Below, in pieces: positions 34,383 to 43,097 of a stretch of DNA of 64,000 nucleotides; positions within the stretch are counted from its first letter, which is position 1, and each line of letters opens with the position of its first letter. This stretch comes from DTKD01 sp964494345. Lineage in GTDB: Bacteria > Armatimonadota > UBA5829. The notes below the pieces were generated by a model that had not been told where the DNA came from, made no database searches, and worked only from the letters and a program-made list of their open reading frames with translations. The DNA is taken from positions 1 through 64,000 of the forward strand of contig CAZBSI010000012.1 of assembly GCA_964494345.1 (NCBI GenBank), given 5' to 3'. The translations under genes and the position numbers were made by a program.

Positions 34383-35180
34383 ATGCGTATTCAGATTCTC
34401 GGCACTGCCGCGGCCGAAGGCTGGCCTGCGGTATTTTGTGCCTGCGACACATGCGTCCGTGCACGTGCTGCAGGCGGGCGGAACCACCGAAGCCGATCCT
34501 CAATTCAAATTGATGACATCTACAAGATCGACCTGCCTCCGGACACGTTCCATCATGTCCTTTGCCACGGCATTGATCTTTCCAACCTGGCGCATCTGTT
34601 CATCACTCACTCGCACCACGATCACTTTGCCCTGTCGGAATTGGTCTATACGTGCCCTCCATTTGCGCACAATCTGAGGCACTCACCTATTCAAATATAC
34701 GGAAATGACACGGTTACAAGTGCCCTTAATTCGAGTTTTGCCAACAGCAATCTTCCTATTAATGTAAACACTTTGGAGGCGTTCGTCCCGGTGCAGGCTG
34801 GGGAATTGCGGTTTATTCCTATCACCGCACACCACAACCCGAAGGAACACTGCCTAAACTACGTGATAGAATCGGATTCTGCGAGGGTGCTTTACGCGTC
34901 TGATACTGGCGAATATGAGCAGCCGACGCTGGATTTCCTCTCTAATATCGAGTTTGACCTGTTGATAATCGAATGTACGCAGGGCACTCTGCCGATGCCT
35001 GCGACATCTCATATGAGCTTTGAGGCGGTCCTGAGACTGCGGGATAAGATCGGCCCGACGACCCGCACAATAATCACCCACTTCTCTCACAATATGGGAC
35101 ACTTGCATGAAGAGATGGAAGCGATCGCCAACCCCGAAGGCGTCGAAGTCGCTTACGATGGGATATTGCTGGAGTGTTAA
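34383..35180 (+). CDS. MBL-fold metallohydrolase, PhnP-like
   Basis: 265 residues. It has the features of the PhnP/RNase Z side of the metallo-beta-lactamase fold: ILGTAAAEGWPAVFCACDTCVRARAAGG (paired cysteines near the N-terminus), HLFITHSHHDHFALSEL (His-x-His-x-Asp-His), ITAHHNPKEHCLNYVIES, LYASDTGEYEQP, ECTQGT and ITHFSHNMGH. PhnP cleaves cyclic phosphoribosyl phosphate, but no other phn genes are near, so the substrate is open. Its stop overlaps the stop of the convergent DUF3866 gene. Confidence 0.85.
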   Translation: MRIQILGTAAAEGWPAVFCACDTCVRARAAGGRNHRSRSSIQIDDIYKIDLPPDTFHHVLCHGIDLSNLAHLFITHSHHDHFALSELVYTCPPFAHNLRHSPIQIYGNDTVTSALNSSFANSNLPINVNTLEAFVPVQAGELRFIPITAHHNPKEHCLNYVIESDSARVLYASDTGEYEQPTLDFLSNIEFDLLIIECTQGTLPMPATSHMSFEAVLRLRDKIGPTTRTIITHFSHNMGHLHEEMEAIANPEGVEVAYDGILLEC

Positions 35181-36265
35181 TGCTTGACTATAATCTCCGC
35201 CGCTAATGCGCCTGCTGCGGCGGCGGAGAGGAAAAACTCCGGGTCCTGCTCGTATTTTCTGCCCATACTCGACATCTGCACTCCCTTTTCCTGAAGCTCG
35301 ACAATCCCCGGCTTGCCGTCGAGTATTCTCACCTTATGTTTATAGACAACCGCGCTGTGAGCGATTTGCTCCTGAAGCATAGTTAGTTTCATCTGATCGA
35401 TCATAGGAAGCGCTAACGTGCATTGCGTCAGGGCGGCGAAACCGAGCGCGGTAAGGGTGTGGTGGCTCAAACCCTGGTGTCTGGGACGCGGATCTGCGTA
35501 GCTTATGCGTGCTATTGCAATAGGCAAGCCGCCGAGCAGATTGACTCTGTCTACGATCTCGCCCTGCTCAATTGCCGTGAAGCCATACCGTGTGCCGGTT
35601 CCTACATGACCAGGACCAGGGCAGCAGATAACAGCATCGGCGTGTGCGACTTCTTTGGCCGCGATCAGGGCTGTGTACAAATTGACCGCTTCATATTCCC
35701 CGCCGAACGCCTGGCCTGTCGTTATGGTGACGTCAATTAACTCTTTTGAGCGTAACTCGGCTACGAGACGGCTGAAGGAAATCGGCAGCGCGGCGGTGTC
35801 GGTCATAATGTATGCGATGCGAACCTGACCGTGCATCAGTCTTTTTATCGCAGCGCAGGCGGGAGCGAGCTGGCTGTGAAGCTGGCCTATGACTATCGGT
35901 AGCCCATCGAGAGATTGAAAGGCATCTATCGCCGATCTGTGCGGGGAATCTTCCTCTTCGACGGAAAGGACAGTGTGCTGCACGGGCGTATAGCGAGCCT
36001 TGACTATATGGCCAACTTCGCTTTTTTCGACGTCGCCGGCGGGGTTGGTAAGGTTCGCCATTACAAAATCGACGCCGCCAGTGCCGAGGCCTTTGCCTAC
36101 AGCGGTGGTATTGAGCAAAACCTCGTCACCGGTGTTAATTGGCGACACAATATCTGAGTATGCGATGGCGCGCCTGAGAGTGCCATTTATGTCGACAGTG
36201 ATCTCAGACGCGCCCTCGCGAACAGTGTCTATACTTTTGACAACGCCAATTAAGCGAGTCAGCAA
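35177..36265 (-). CDS. DUF3866 family protein
   Basis: 362 residues. Family traits I recognise: MLTRLIGVVKSIDTVREGASEITVDINGTLRRAIAYSDIVSPINTGDEVLLNTTAVGKGLGTGG-type start, ARYTPVQHTVLSVEEEDSPH, DGLPIVIGQLHSQLAP and CCPGPGHVGTGTRYGFTAIEQGEIV. No biochemical role is known to me. It lies 2 nt after the M20 peptidase gene as the last gene of the mutS2 cluster; members often accompany peptidase or spore/cell-wall genes in Gram-positive-related phyla. Confidence 0.85.
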   Translation of the reverse strand: MLTRLIGVVKSIDTVREGASEITVDINGTLRRAIAYSDIVSPINTGDEVLLNTTAVGKGLGTGGVDFVMANLTNPAGDVEKSEVGHIVKARYTPVQHTVLSVEEEDSPHRSAIDAFQSLDGLPIVIGQLHSQLAPACAAIKRLMHGQVRIAYIMTDTAALPISFSRLVAELRSKELIDVTITTGQAFGGEYEAVNLYTALIAAKEVAHADAVICCPGPGHVGTGTRYGFTAIEQGEIVDRVNLLGGLPIAIARISYADPRPRHQGLSHHTLTALGFAALTQCTLALPMIDQMKLTMLQEQIAHSAVVYKHKVRILDGKPGIVELQEKGVQMSSMGRKYEQDPEFFLSAAAAGALAAEIIVKH

Positions 36266-36267
36266 TC

Positions 36268-37398
36268 TTAGCTCCCTGCTGCCTCTACGGCGGATTCCAC
36301 GAGCGCCTTGACGAACTCAGCGGTTTTGGCCAGATCCTTGATACTTGCCTGCTCCGAGGTCGAGTGCGGGCCGGTGTAGGCGGTGCCAATCACCATAGCT
36401 GGAATGCCTATCGTGTTATAGATATTGGCGTCGCTGCCCCCGCCGCCATCCAAAAAGACGTGATCGACGTCGATTTTATCGCAGGCTGCCATCGCCAGCT
36501 TGACTATCTCATCGTCAGTAGTCCAGCGATAGGTGTAATACTGCGTCAAAGCGTCGACTTTGGCGACTGCGCCGATTTTGGCGGCTTCCTGTTCAAAAAC
36601 CTCGGTCATATGCTTAACCTGGGCTTCGAGTTTTTCGTTGTTTCTGCTGCGGGCTTCTGCGCTGATGGTAACGGCATCCGGGACGATATTGCGAGCTTTG
36701 CCGCCCTGGATTTTGCCGATATTAGCCGTAGTTTCTTTGTCAATTCGGCCGAGTTTCATATTGGATATGGCATTGCTGGCGGCGACGATTGCGCTGACAC
36801 CGTTTTCAGGTTCGACTCCGGCGTGAGCGGCTTTGCCGGTGATTTCCACCGCGATCCGAGCGTGAGTAGGCGCGCTTACCATCAATGCTGCGGCTGGGCT
36901 GCCTGTGTCGAATACGTAGCCCATTTTTGCTTTTATGAGAGAATGATCCAGCTCAGATGCGCCGCGAAGGCCCTGTTCTTCGCTGATGCTGAAGATAACC
37001 TGGACATCACCTCTGGGAGCCTGTTGGTCTATGACCTCCGCTAAACCCTCTAAAATAGCTGTGATTCCTGCTTTGTCATCCCCGCCAAGAATAGTGGAGC
37101 CGTCCGTTTTAACGGTATCATTCTCAATAATGAGATTGAGTTTATCGGTCGGCTCCACAGTGTCCATATGGGCTGATAAGAAAATCGGCGTGGCGTTTGG
37201 CACGTTGCCTGGCAGAAACGCGATTACGTTGCCTGCATTGCCGCCGATCTTTTCGCCGGCGTCGTCTTCCATAACCTCTAATCCCATCGAGGTCAGCCTG
37301 GTTTTCACGTAATCCGCAACCCCGCGTTCCTGTCGGGAAGGGCTGTTGATTTCCAGCAGTTCTATAAAGGTCTGTTTTACGCGCTCGGCGTTTATCAT
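36268..37398 (-). CDS. M20 family peptidase, tripeptidase T-like
   Basis: 376 residues. Metal ligands are in place: FLSAHMDTVEP (His-x-Asp), TILGGDDKAGITAIL (bridging Asp), FSISEEQGLRGASELD (catalytic Glu pair) and YTGPHSTSEQASIKDL (C-terminal His). The lid/dimerisation domain starts near APTHARIAVEITGKAAHAGVEPENGVSAI. It matches the PepT-like group rather than E. coli PepT itself. It releases amino acids from small peptides in the cytoplasm. It lies 4 nt after the SIS-domain gene. Confidence 0.92.
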   Translation of the reverse strand: MINAERVKQTFIELLEINSPSRQERGVADYVKTRLTSMGLEVMEDDAGEKIGGNAGNVIAFLPGNVPNATPIFLSAHMDTVEPTDKLNLIIENDTVKTDGSTILGGDDKAGITAILEGLAEVIDQQAPRGDVQVIFSISEEQGLRGASELDHSLIKAKMGYVFDTGSPAAALMVSAPTHARIAVEITGKAAHAGVEPENGVSAIVAASNAISNMKLGRIDKETTANIGKIQGGKARNIVPDAVTISAEARSRNNEKLEAQVKHMTEVFEQEAAKIGAVAKVDALTQYYTYRWTTDDEIVKLAMAACDKIDVDHVFLDGGGGSDANIYNTIGIPAMVIGTAYTGPHSTSEQASIKDLAKTAEFVKALVESAVEAAGS

Positions 37399-37402
37399 TA
37401 TT

Positions 37403-38437
37403 TTACCTCGTCAGGGTCACTTTGCTCAGGCCTCGGGGGTTGTCCGGATCAAGACCTTTTGTGACAGCCAGATAGTATGCCAGGAACTGGATCGGGATGA
37501 TGTATGACATCGGGCTGAGTTCCTCGTCTATCTTGAGATCAAGCTTAAACGGAACATCCCCTGCAGCGAGGGCCTTATCATCGCTGCTGATAACGGCGAC
37601 TTCAGCCTTATGCTCTTTGAGCTTGGCGGCGATGTCGAGCATGTTCTGCATAGCCTTGCCGGGAGCCGCGAACAGGAAGCAGGGCTGGCCTTCGACTGCG
37701 GCGATTGGGCCGTGCTGGAAGTCGGCTGAGGAATATGCCCGCATACCGACATAGTTGGTCTCCATGAGCTTCAAGGCGGCTTCGAGCGCTGTCGGGTAGT
37801 TGTAGCCTCTGGACAGGACGTAACCGCTCTGCATGAAGCGATATCTCTCGGCCTTTTCCTTGCAGAAAGACTCGATTTTCAAGGCGCCTTTCATCGCTTC
37901 GGCGCACTCGGCGAGCTTATCTGCGGCGTTGGATTCGCCGGCGAGTGTGGCGCTCAAGAGATAAAGCGCGGCAAGGGTGGATGTGTAAGTCTTCGTGGCG
38001 GCGACGCCTTTCTCCGGCCCTGCGTTGCAGAGAATGTAATGATCCGCTACCTTGGTCAATGTTGAGCCATCGACGTTGGTTATCGACGCCGTGAGAGCGC
38101 CGGCGGCTTTAGATTTCTCCAGATATTCCGCAACGTCGGTCGCCTGGCCGGACTGTGACACACCGATCACCAGCGCGCGATCCATCTTCATTTTGCCGGA
38201 ATACAGGCTGTAAACGGAAGAGGCCGCTAAACCTACGGGAAGACCGTTTTTGGATTCGATAAGATACTTGCCATAAATCGCAGCGTGGTCGGAAGTCCCT
38301 CGCGCCGCCATTATGACATACTCAATGCCTCGGGCCTTTATCTCGGCGGCAAGCGCACTTACCTTGCCAGACTCGGCCGCCACCAGTTTTCCGATGACTT
38401 CCGGCTGCTCTTTGATCTCGTTGAGCATAAACGACAT
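37403..38437 (-). CDS. SIS-domain sugar isomerase/deaminase (NagB-II/GlmS C-terminal type)
   Basis: About 344 residues from ATG 38437 with TGGAGGA 7 nt upstream; an in-frame start 40 codons earlier lies within mtlD-proximal sequence and lacks a ribosome binding site. Two SIS domains: VIMAARGTSDHAAIYGKYLIES...ALVIGVSQSGQATDVAEYLEKSK...SITNVDGSTLTKVADHYILCNAGPEKGVAATKTYTSTL and GYVLSRGYNYPTALEAALKLMETNYVGMRAYSSADFQHGPIAAVE. The glutaminase domain of GlmS is absent, so it is a stand-alone sugar-phosphate isomerase or glucosamine-6-phosphate deaminase. It is next to mtlD, suggesting sugar-phosphate metabolism. Confidence 0.88.
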   Translation of the reverse strand: MSFMLNEIKEQPEVIGKLVAAESGKVSALAAEIKARGIEYVIMAARGTSDHAAIYGKYLIESKNGLPVGLAASSVYSLYSGKMKMDRALVIGVSQSGQATDVAEYLEKSKAAGALTASITNVDGSTLTKVADHYILCNAGPEKGVAATKTYTSTLAALYLLSATLAGESNAADKLAECAEAMKGALKIESFCKEKAERYRFMQSGYVLSRGYNYPTALEAALKLMETNYVGMRAYSSADFQHGPIAAVEGQPCFLFAAPGKAMQNMLDIAAKLKEHKAEVAVISSDDKALAAGDVPFKLDLKIDEELSPMSYIIPIQFLAYYLAVTKGLDPDNPRGLSKVTLTR

Positions 38438-38483
38438 TACTATTCCTCCAATTAAGCGGCTTAAAGTTCGCCGCGTGATGACT

Positions 38484-39665
38484 TTATTTTTGAAACTCGG
38501 CTTTAATCTGATCGTATTGGCGCAATATTTCTCCAGCAAGTTGAGAATCAGCCGCAAGGCCGCTTATCTGGTTCAACGCCCCTGCCACGCCCGCACTGGC
38601 GATGATTTCCTGCACTTTTGCCGCGCCAGGGTCTGCGGGTGGGTCAAAGTGCAGTGCAGCGGCGATGGCCTTGCACATTGTATATGGAAATACGCCATAC
38701 TCTAATGCCAACTTCGCCCCACCGACCAATCTATCCTTCGGAGCTAATTTTCTCATCGGATCACCGCCGACTCTGGAGACCTGATCTCCAAGGGCGACGT
38801 TGGCGAATCGCGAGAGAAGATCATCTATATGAGCCTGATGCTCGGCCGGGTCGAGGCCGTGCTTGGCGATTAGCGCCCTGCCAGTCTCATCAAGCGCCGC
38901 TCTTACGGCTGACTCGATCTGCGGGTCGTTCATCGCCTGGTATATGAAATCGTATCCTTTCAGATAACCGAAGTAAGCAGACGCTGCGTGGCCTGCGTTG
39001 TGGGTGTATAATTTACGGTCCACATAGGCCTGGAAGTTGTCTTTCGGTTCGATACCGGCAATTTCAGGGAAGTCGCCTTTGATTCCGGCCTTTGCGATTG
39101 GCAAATGTTTATACGGTTCAACGATGACGAGCAGCGGATCCTCTCGCTTTTGGGCCTCGGTCATAACAGGGACCATTCGACCCACCACACTCTCCACAAA
39201 CCCGACTTTTTCTTTCAGATAGGCGTGATAATCTTCCGGCAGAGCTTTTGATACCTCGGATTCCAGAAACGCGCCCATATTCTGCAGATTTTCGCAGATT
39301 ATTATGTTAACAGGCTCAGTTACACCCGCGTCTGCCCTGGCTTTGATGCCTGCCGCTATCGTGGGTGCGATTCTCGGCAGCACGTTGACACCGACGGCTG
39401 TGCAGATCAAATCAGCGGTGCGAATCTCCTCGGCTGCGGCTTGAAGGTCAAGGCCGCTGACTGCTCTCACGTTTTTGATTATGACAGTCTCCGGGTTGGG
39501 TTGGGCCAGTCGAATGGGATATGAGCGACGTTGATTTATGAGTGTGATAAGGTCAGGGACTACATCTATGAAAACCACCTCAAAACCGGATTCGCTGAAT
39601 AACTGCCCCGTAAATCCCCGGCCGATGTTACCGGCCCCAAATTGCACTGCTTTTCTCAACTTCAA
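38484..39665 (-). CDS. mtlD: mannitol-1-phosphate 5-dehydrogenase
   Basis: 393 residues. Rossmann start KAVQFGAGNIGRGFTGQLFSESGFEVVFIDV (Gly-x-Gly-x2-Gly), then IICENLQNMGAFLES, GFVESVVGRMVP, PFKHLPIAKAGIKGD-type block (here EPYKHLPIAKAGIKGDFPEI), and KLYTHNAGHAASAYFGYLKG with the catalytic His/Lys region. It interconverts mannitol-1-phosphate and fructose-6-phosphate with NAD. No mannitol PTS genes are nearby; the adjacent SIS enzyme also works around fructose-6-phosphate. It overlaps cdd by 4 nt. Confidence 0.93.
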   Translation of the reverse strand: MKLRKAVQFGAGNIGRGFTGQLFSESGFEVVFIDVVPDLITLINQRRSYPIRLAQPNPETVIIKNVRAVSGLDLQAAAEEIRTADLICTAVGVNVLPRIAPTIAAGIKARADAGVTEPVNIIICENLQNMGAFLESEVSKALPEDYHAYLKEKVGFVESVVGRMVPVMTEAQKREDPLLVIVEPYKHLPIAKAGIKGDFPEIAGIEPKDNFQAYVDRKLYTHNAGHAASAYFGYLKGYDFIYQAMNDPQIESAVRAALDETGRALIAKHGLDPAEHQAHIDDLLSRFANVALGDQVSRVGGDPMRKLAPKDRLVGGAKLALEYGVFPYTMCKAIAAALHFDPPADPGAAKVQEIIASAGVAGALNQISGLAADSQLAGEILRQYDQIKAEFQK

Positions 39666-40063
39666 ACCTCAAACTTGAACGGCATCGGCAACAATTCTTT
39701 CAGAGCGTATGCCTCAATTTCTCCGCTGTTTTCAAGCGCGATGACCATTGTACCTTCTTCATTAAACTCAGACATCACCTGGAGGCAAGCTCCGCATGGA
39801 TACGGAAACTCCTCCCCCTCGGCACAAATTACTATGGCCCGGATCCCATTCTCACCCTCGGAAATTGCTTTGAAAATAGCAACCCTTTCGGCACACATGC
39901 TCGAACCATAAGCAGCATTTTCTATGTTGCAACCAGTATATATCTTGCCAGAAGCACCCATCACTGCCGCCCCGACATAGTAATCGGAATATGGAGCATA
40001 GGCGCGATTGCGGGCTGCTTTTGCCTTTTTCAGCATTTTCTCAAATTGTTCTGTTTCTATCAT
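39662..40063 (-). CDS. cdd: cytidine deaminase
   Basis: 133 residues, the tetrameric short form. Zinc site: TGCNIENAAYGSSMCAERVAIFKAI (Cys-Ala-Glu, with Glu as proton shuttle) and FPYPCGACLQVMSEF (Pro-Cys-x2-Cys). The start KMLKKAKAARNRAYAPYSDYYVGAAVM is standard. It deaminates cytidine and deoxycytidine in pyrimidine salvage. It is coupled by a 4-nt overlap to mtlD downstream and follows mutS2 by 22 nt. Confidence 0.96.
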   Translation of the reverse strand: MIETEQFEKMLKKAKAARNRAYAPYSDYYVGAAVMGASGKIYTGCNIENAAYGSSMCAERVAIFKAISEGENGIRAIVICAEGEEFPYPCGACLQVMSEFNEEGTMVIALENSGEIEAYALKELLPMPFKFEV

Positions 40064-40085
40064 AGCGTGACCTGTTCAAATGTTG

Positions 40086-42443
40086 TTATTTCATCGTGAC
40101 CACGGTTGCGCCGGAGCCACCTTCTGATGATTCGCCGAGTCGGTATGATTTTACTCCTGGATGGTTTCTTAATAAATCCCATACAACCTGCCTGAGAGTG
40201 CCGGTGCCTTTTCCGTGGATTATTCTGACCTGCTGCAGGCCGCCGGCCATCGCGTCGTCGAGGTATTTGTCGACATCAATCAGCGCCTGTTCTGCTCGCA
40301 GCCCGCGCAGGTGTATCTCCGGCTGCACCTCACGAGCCTTTTGCATCGCTATCGTCGATTCTGAAGACGCTGGGCGGGTATCCTTGCGAGTCCCCTTCGC
40401 CTTGCGCAGGGTTGAGATGGGAACCGTGACGCGCATTGACCCTATTAAAACGACTACTTTTCCGTCCACTGGCCCTTCGACTACCTCACCGTCCTGATTT
40501 ACGTTGGCTATGCGTACAGCGGCGCCCGGCCTGAGATCAAAAGTGCCGGACAGACGCTCATCCTCAGGCTCTTTCGGAGGAGTGGCTGCGCTGGCCTCGT
40601 CGAACTGCTCGATTAGTTTTTCGGCTTTCTTTTTTAGGTCCTGTGCGCGCCTGGTATCTTTTTTCTGTGCAGCCAGTTGCTCTAAAGTGGCGTCGAGCTT
40701 ACGTTGATATGAGTCGAGCATCGCCTGAGCACGATCCCGAACCCTGGCTTCTACCTTATGTTTAACCGATTCCAGCCGAACGACCTGTTCTTCGTAACGG
40801 CGGCGGAGGGCATCAGCGTCGGAGGTGATCCTCTGCGCGGCGGCTTTTTCCTGGGCGGCGGCGCGCTGGGTCTCTTCGAGGCGACGTATAAGCTCATCGG
40901 CAGCCTCCATCTGAGTCCCCAGGCTGCCTTTTGCTGAGGATATGATAGATTGATCCAGACCAAGGCGGCCTGCGATTGCGAAGGCGTTGCTTGCGCCGGG
41001 GATGCCCACTTGAAGGCGATAGGTAGGTCGAAGCGTTTCAGGGTCGAACTCGACACGGGCGTTTTCTATGCCCTCGTGCTGGTAGGCGAATTCTTTTAGC
41101 TCACCGTAATGCGTGGTGGCTACTATCTTTGCGCCTTTATTGAGCAGATAATCCAGAATCGCCTTTGCGAGAGCCGCGCCCTCGGCGGGGTCTGTGCCTG
41201 CTCCAATCTCGTCCATTAACACCAGCGCGTTTTGCGTGGCCCCACGGGTGATGCGCACGATGTTGTTCATGTGCGAAGAGAACGTGGACAAAGATTGCTC
41301 GATGCTCTGTTCGTCGCCGATGTCAGCGTATATCTGTTGAAAAATGGCCAATTCGGTGCCGACTTCGGCGGGAATATGCAGACCGCTGGCTGCCATTAAT
41401 GCGAATAAACCGATGGTTTTGAGACTGACGGTTTTACCGCCGGTGTTAGGGCCGGTGATTAAAATTGCGTTATAGGTTTTGCCGAGAGATACATCTATCG
41501 GAACGACGTCGCCTTCGAGAAGCGGATGGCGTCCGGATTTGATTTCTATGTAACCTGTGTTGTTTAAAATCGGCTCGGTGGCTGAGTGTGCCAGGCTGAG
41601 TTTTGCACGAGCGCAGATGCAGTCGATGATGCCGACTACGTTAAGGGTCGCAAGAATCTGGTCGGCGCGCTGCCCGACTCGTGCGGTCAACTCTGCCAGA
41701 ACCTTCTCGACTTCTTCGTGTTCCTTAATGACGAGTTGTTTGCGTTTGTTGCCGAGTTCGACGACTGGGGTTGGTTCGATGAAAAGAGTGGCCCCGGATG
41801 CGCTGGAATCGTGGACTATGCCGGGAATTACTCCGCGATATTCAGCCTTAACCGGAATGCAGTAGCGATCACCCCGGATAGTGATAATCGGTTCCTGAAT
41901 TGCCGTGCGATACTGACTGGATTGCAGATATGAGTTCATTTTCTCGGAGAGCCGCGAATGTGCTATCTGCAGTTCGGCTCGAACACGTGCGAGGGCTGGG
42001 CTTGCGGTGTTGAGCACCTCTCCTGATTGAGAAATGCAATCGGAAATCGCGGTCTCTAATGCCTCGAAGCGTTCTATTTCTGTAGCTAAATCGCTGAGGA
42101 TAGGGTATTTTTCCGTCAATCTTTCGAGAAAGGTTCGCAGCCTGCCGGTTGACTGAAGCGTGGCATGGATCGAGAGCAAATCGTGCGGCTGCAGCAGGGC
42201 CTCTATGCGAGCGCGCTCGACATGGGTTCTGATGTCGGAGATGCCGCCAAGGGGAATTGTGCCGACGTACTGGAGAATATCGCGAGCCTCACTGGTCTCG
42301 CGCTGCTTTCGTTTCGCCGTTTCGAGATCGGTAGTGGGGTACGTAAGACCGGCGACCTCTCGCCCTATTGAGCAGGCCGCCTGATCCTGTAGCCTCGACA
42401 CCACCTTCTCGAACTCAAGAACTCGTAGAGTGTGTTCCTCCAT
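40086..42443 (-). CDS. mutS2: endonuclease MutS2
   Basis: 785 residues. MutS core and clamp helices are followed by the ATPase: Walker A AILITGPNTGGKTVSLKTIGL (near residue 330), LVLMDEIGAGTDPAEGAALAKAIL (Walker B) and IVATTHYGELKEFAYQ. Next comes a long coiled coil (residues 510-620, rich in Glu/Lys/Arg/Gln) and a KOW-like strand region. The C-terminal Smr domain (residues about 710-785) has EIHLRGLRAEQALIDVDKYL and VRIIHGKGTGTLRQVVWDLL. It lacks the mismatch-recognition domain of MutS1. Known roles: suppression of recombination and rescue of collided ribosomes. First gene of the mutS2-cdd-mtlD-SIS-pepT-DUF3866 run. Confidence 0.97.
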   Translation of the reverse strand: MEEHTLRVLEFEKVVSRLQDQAACSIGREVAGLTYPTTDLETAKRKQRETSEARDILQYVGTIPLGGISDIRTHVERARIEALLQPHDLLSIHATLQSTGRLRTFLERLTEKYPILSDLATEIERFEALETAISDCISQSGEVLNTASPALARVRAELQIAHSRLSEKMNSYLQSSQYRTAIQEPIITIRGDRYCIPVKAEYRGVIPGIVHDSSASGATLFIEPTPVVELGNKRKQLVIKEHEEVEKVLAELTARVGQRADQILATLNVVGIIDCICARAKLSLAHSATEPILNNTGYIEIKSGRHPLLEGDVVPIDVSLGKTYNAILITGPNTGGKTVSLKTIGLFALMAASGLHIPAEVGTELAIFQQIYADIGDEQSIEQSLSTFSSHMNNIVRITRGATQNALVLMDEIGAGTDPAEGAALAKAILDYLLNKGAKIVATTHYGELKEFAYQHEGIENARVEFDPETLRPTYRLQVGIPGASNAFAIAGRLGLDQSIISSAKGSLGTQMEAADELIRRLEETQRAAAQEKAAAQRITSDADALRRRYEEQVVRLESVKHKVEARVRDRAQAMLDSYQRKLDATLEQLAAQKKDTRRAQDLKKKAEKLIEQFDEASAATPPKEPEDERLSGTFDLRPGAAVRIANVNQDGEVVEGPVDGKVVVLIGSMRVTVPISTLRKAKGTRKDTRPASSESTIAMQKAREVQPEIHLRGLRAEQALIDVDKYLDDAMAGGLQQVRIIHGKGTGTLRQVVWDLLRNHPGVKSYRLGESSEGGSGATVVTMK

Positions 42444-42678
42444 GATGGTTAGGGAAATTATAGCAGATGGCGGGGGAAGGGTAAACGTGGGGCTTACGGC
42501 GCTCTTTTAAATGTGAAACGCAAAAATGCGAAAGAAGCGAAAGCCAGAAAATAAGCACAAGGCTCCGGTTATTTGGAATCGAACTTCGCACCTCTGACTT
42601 CGGACATCGAAAAAAGCAGATTTCTCACTTCGTTCGAAATGACATAGGTTGGGGGCTGTCGACCACAACCGATAACCG

Positions 42679-42778
42679 NNNNNNNNNNNNNNNNNNNNNN
42701 NNNNNNNNNNNNNNNNNNNNNNNNNNNNNNNNNNNNNNNNNNNNNNNNNNNNNNNNNNNNNNNNNNNNNNNNNNNNNN
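42679..42778. other. assembly gap of 100 Ns
   Basis: Exactly 100 undetermined bases lie inside the tandem array. The round number marks a placeholder of unknown size, so the true copy number of the array is unknown. Confidence 0.98.
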
Positions 42779-42796
42779 TCGACCACAACCGATAAC

Positions 42797-43039
42797 GTGA
42801 ACCAACAACCGGAAAAGCAGATTTCTCACTTCGTTCGAAATGACATAGGTTGGGGGCTGTCGACCACAACCGATAACGTGAACCAACAACCGGAAAAGCA
42901 GATTTCTCACTTCGTTCGAAATGACATAGGTTGGGGGCTGTCGACCACAACCGATAACGTGAACCAACAACCGGAAAAGCAGATTTCTCACTTCGTTCGA
43001 AATGACATAGGTTGGGGGCTGTCGACCACAACCGATAAC
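42797..43039. repeat. 81-bp tandem repeat, three full copies plus partials
   Basis: Units start with GTGAACCAACAACCGGAAAA at 42797, 42878 and 42959, exactly 81 bp apart and seemingly identical. Each contains the GCAGATTTCTCAC...GTTCGAAATGACATAGG module followed by TTGGGGGCTGTCGACC and ACAACCGATAAC. Partial units lie on both sides of the N gap (from 42608). Because 81 is 27 codons, reading frames stay open across copies without implying coding. There are no unique spacers, so this is not CRISPR. Confidence 0.92.
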
Positions 43040-43096
43040 CGACAATCGACAACCGACAACCGATAACCGATAACCGATAACCGATAACCGTCAACC
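43028..43096. repeat. short ACCGATA/ACCGACA repeat run
   Basis: Seven- to eight-base units (ACCGATA, ACCGACA, ATCGACA) run from the end of the 81-bp array to the stop of the next gene. The same type of run closes the second repeat island at 54821-54880. Confidence 0.85.
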
Positions 43097-43097
43097 G

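Larger units (their letters stand above)
42444..43097. other. repeat island between mutS2 and the URO-D-family gene
   Basis: No gene is present here. The stretch holds dispersed modules also found at 54.6-54.9 kb: a GCGAAAGCCAGAAAA module (42514-42555), a GCAGATTTCTC...CGAAATGACA module (42608-42646), 81-bp tandem copies, a 100-N gap, and a terminal run of ACCGATA-type units. Long minus-strand frames across it are artefacts, because the 81-bp period keeps all frames open. Confidence 0.8.

Noticed and set aside
37403..38437. Glucosamine-6-phosphate synthase GlmS
   Set aside because: The glutaminase domain with its N-terminal cysteine is absent; only the two SIS domains are present.
42507..43094. 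Minus-strand frame of 195 codons between mutS2 and the URO-D-family gene
   Set aside because: It runs through the 81-bp repeats and the N gap; the repetitive peptide is a by-product of a period divisible by three, with no ribosome binding site or domain.
42608..43096. Possible CRISPR array
   Set aside because: Repeats are 81 bp and directly joined, with no unique spacers and no cas genes in the window.
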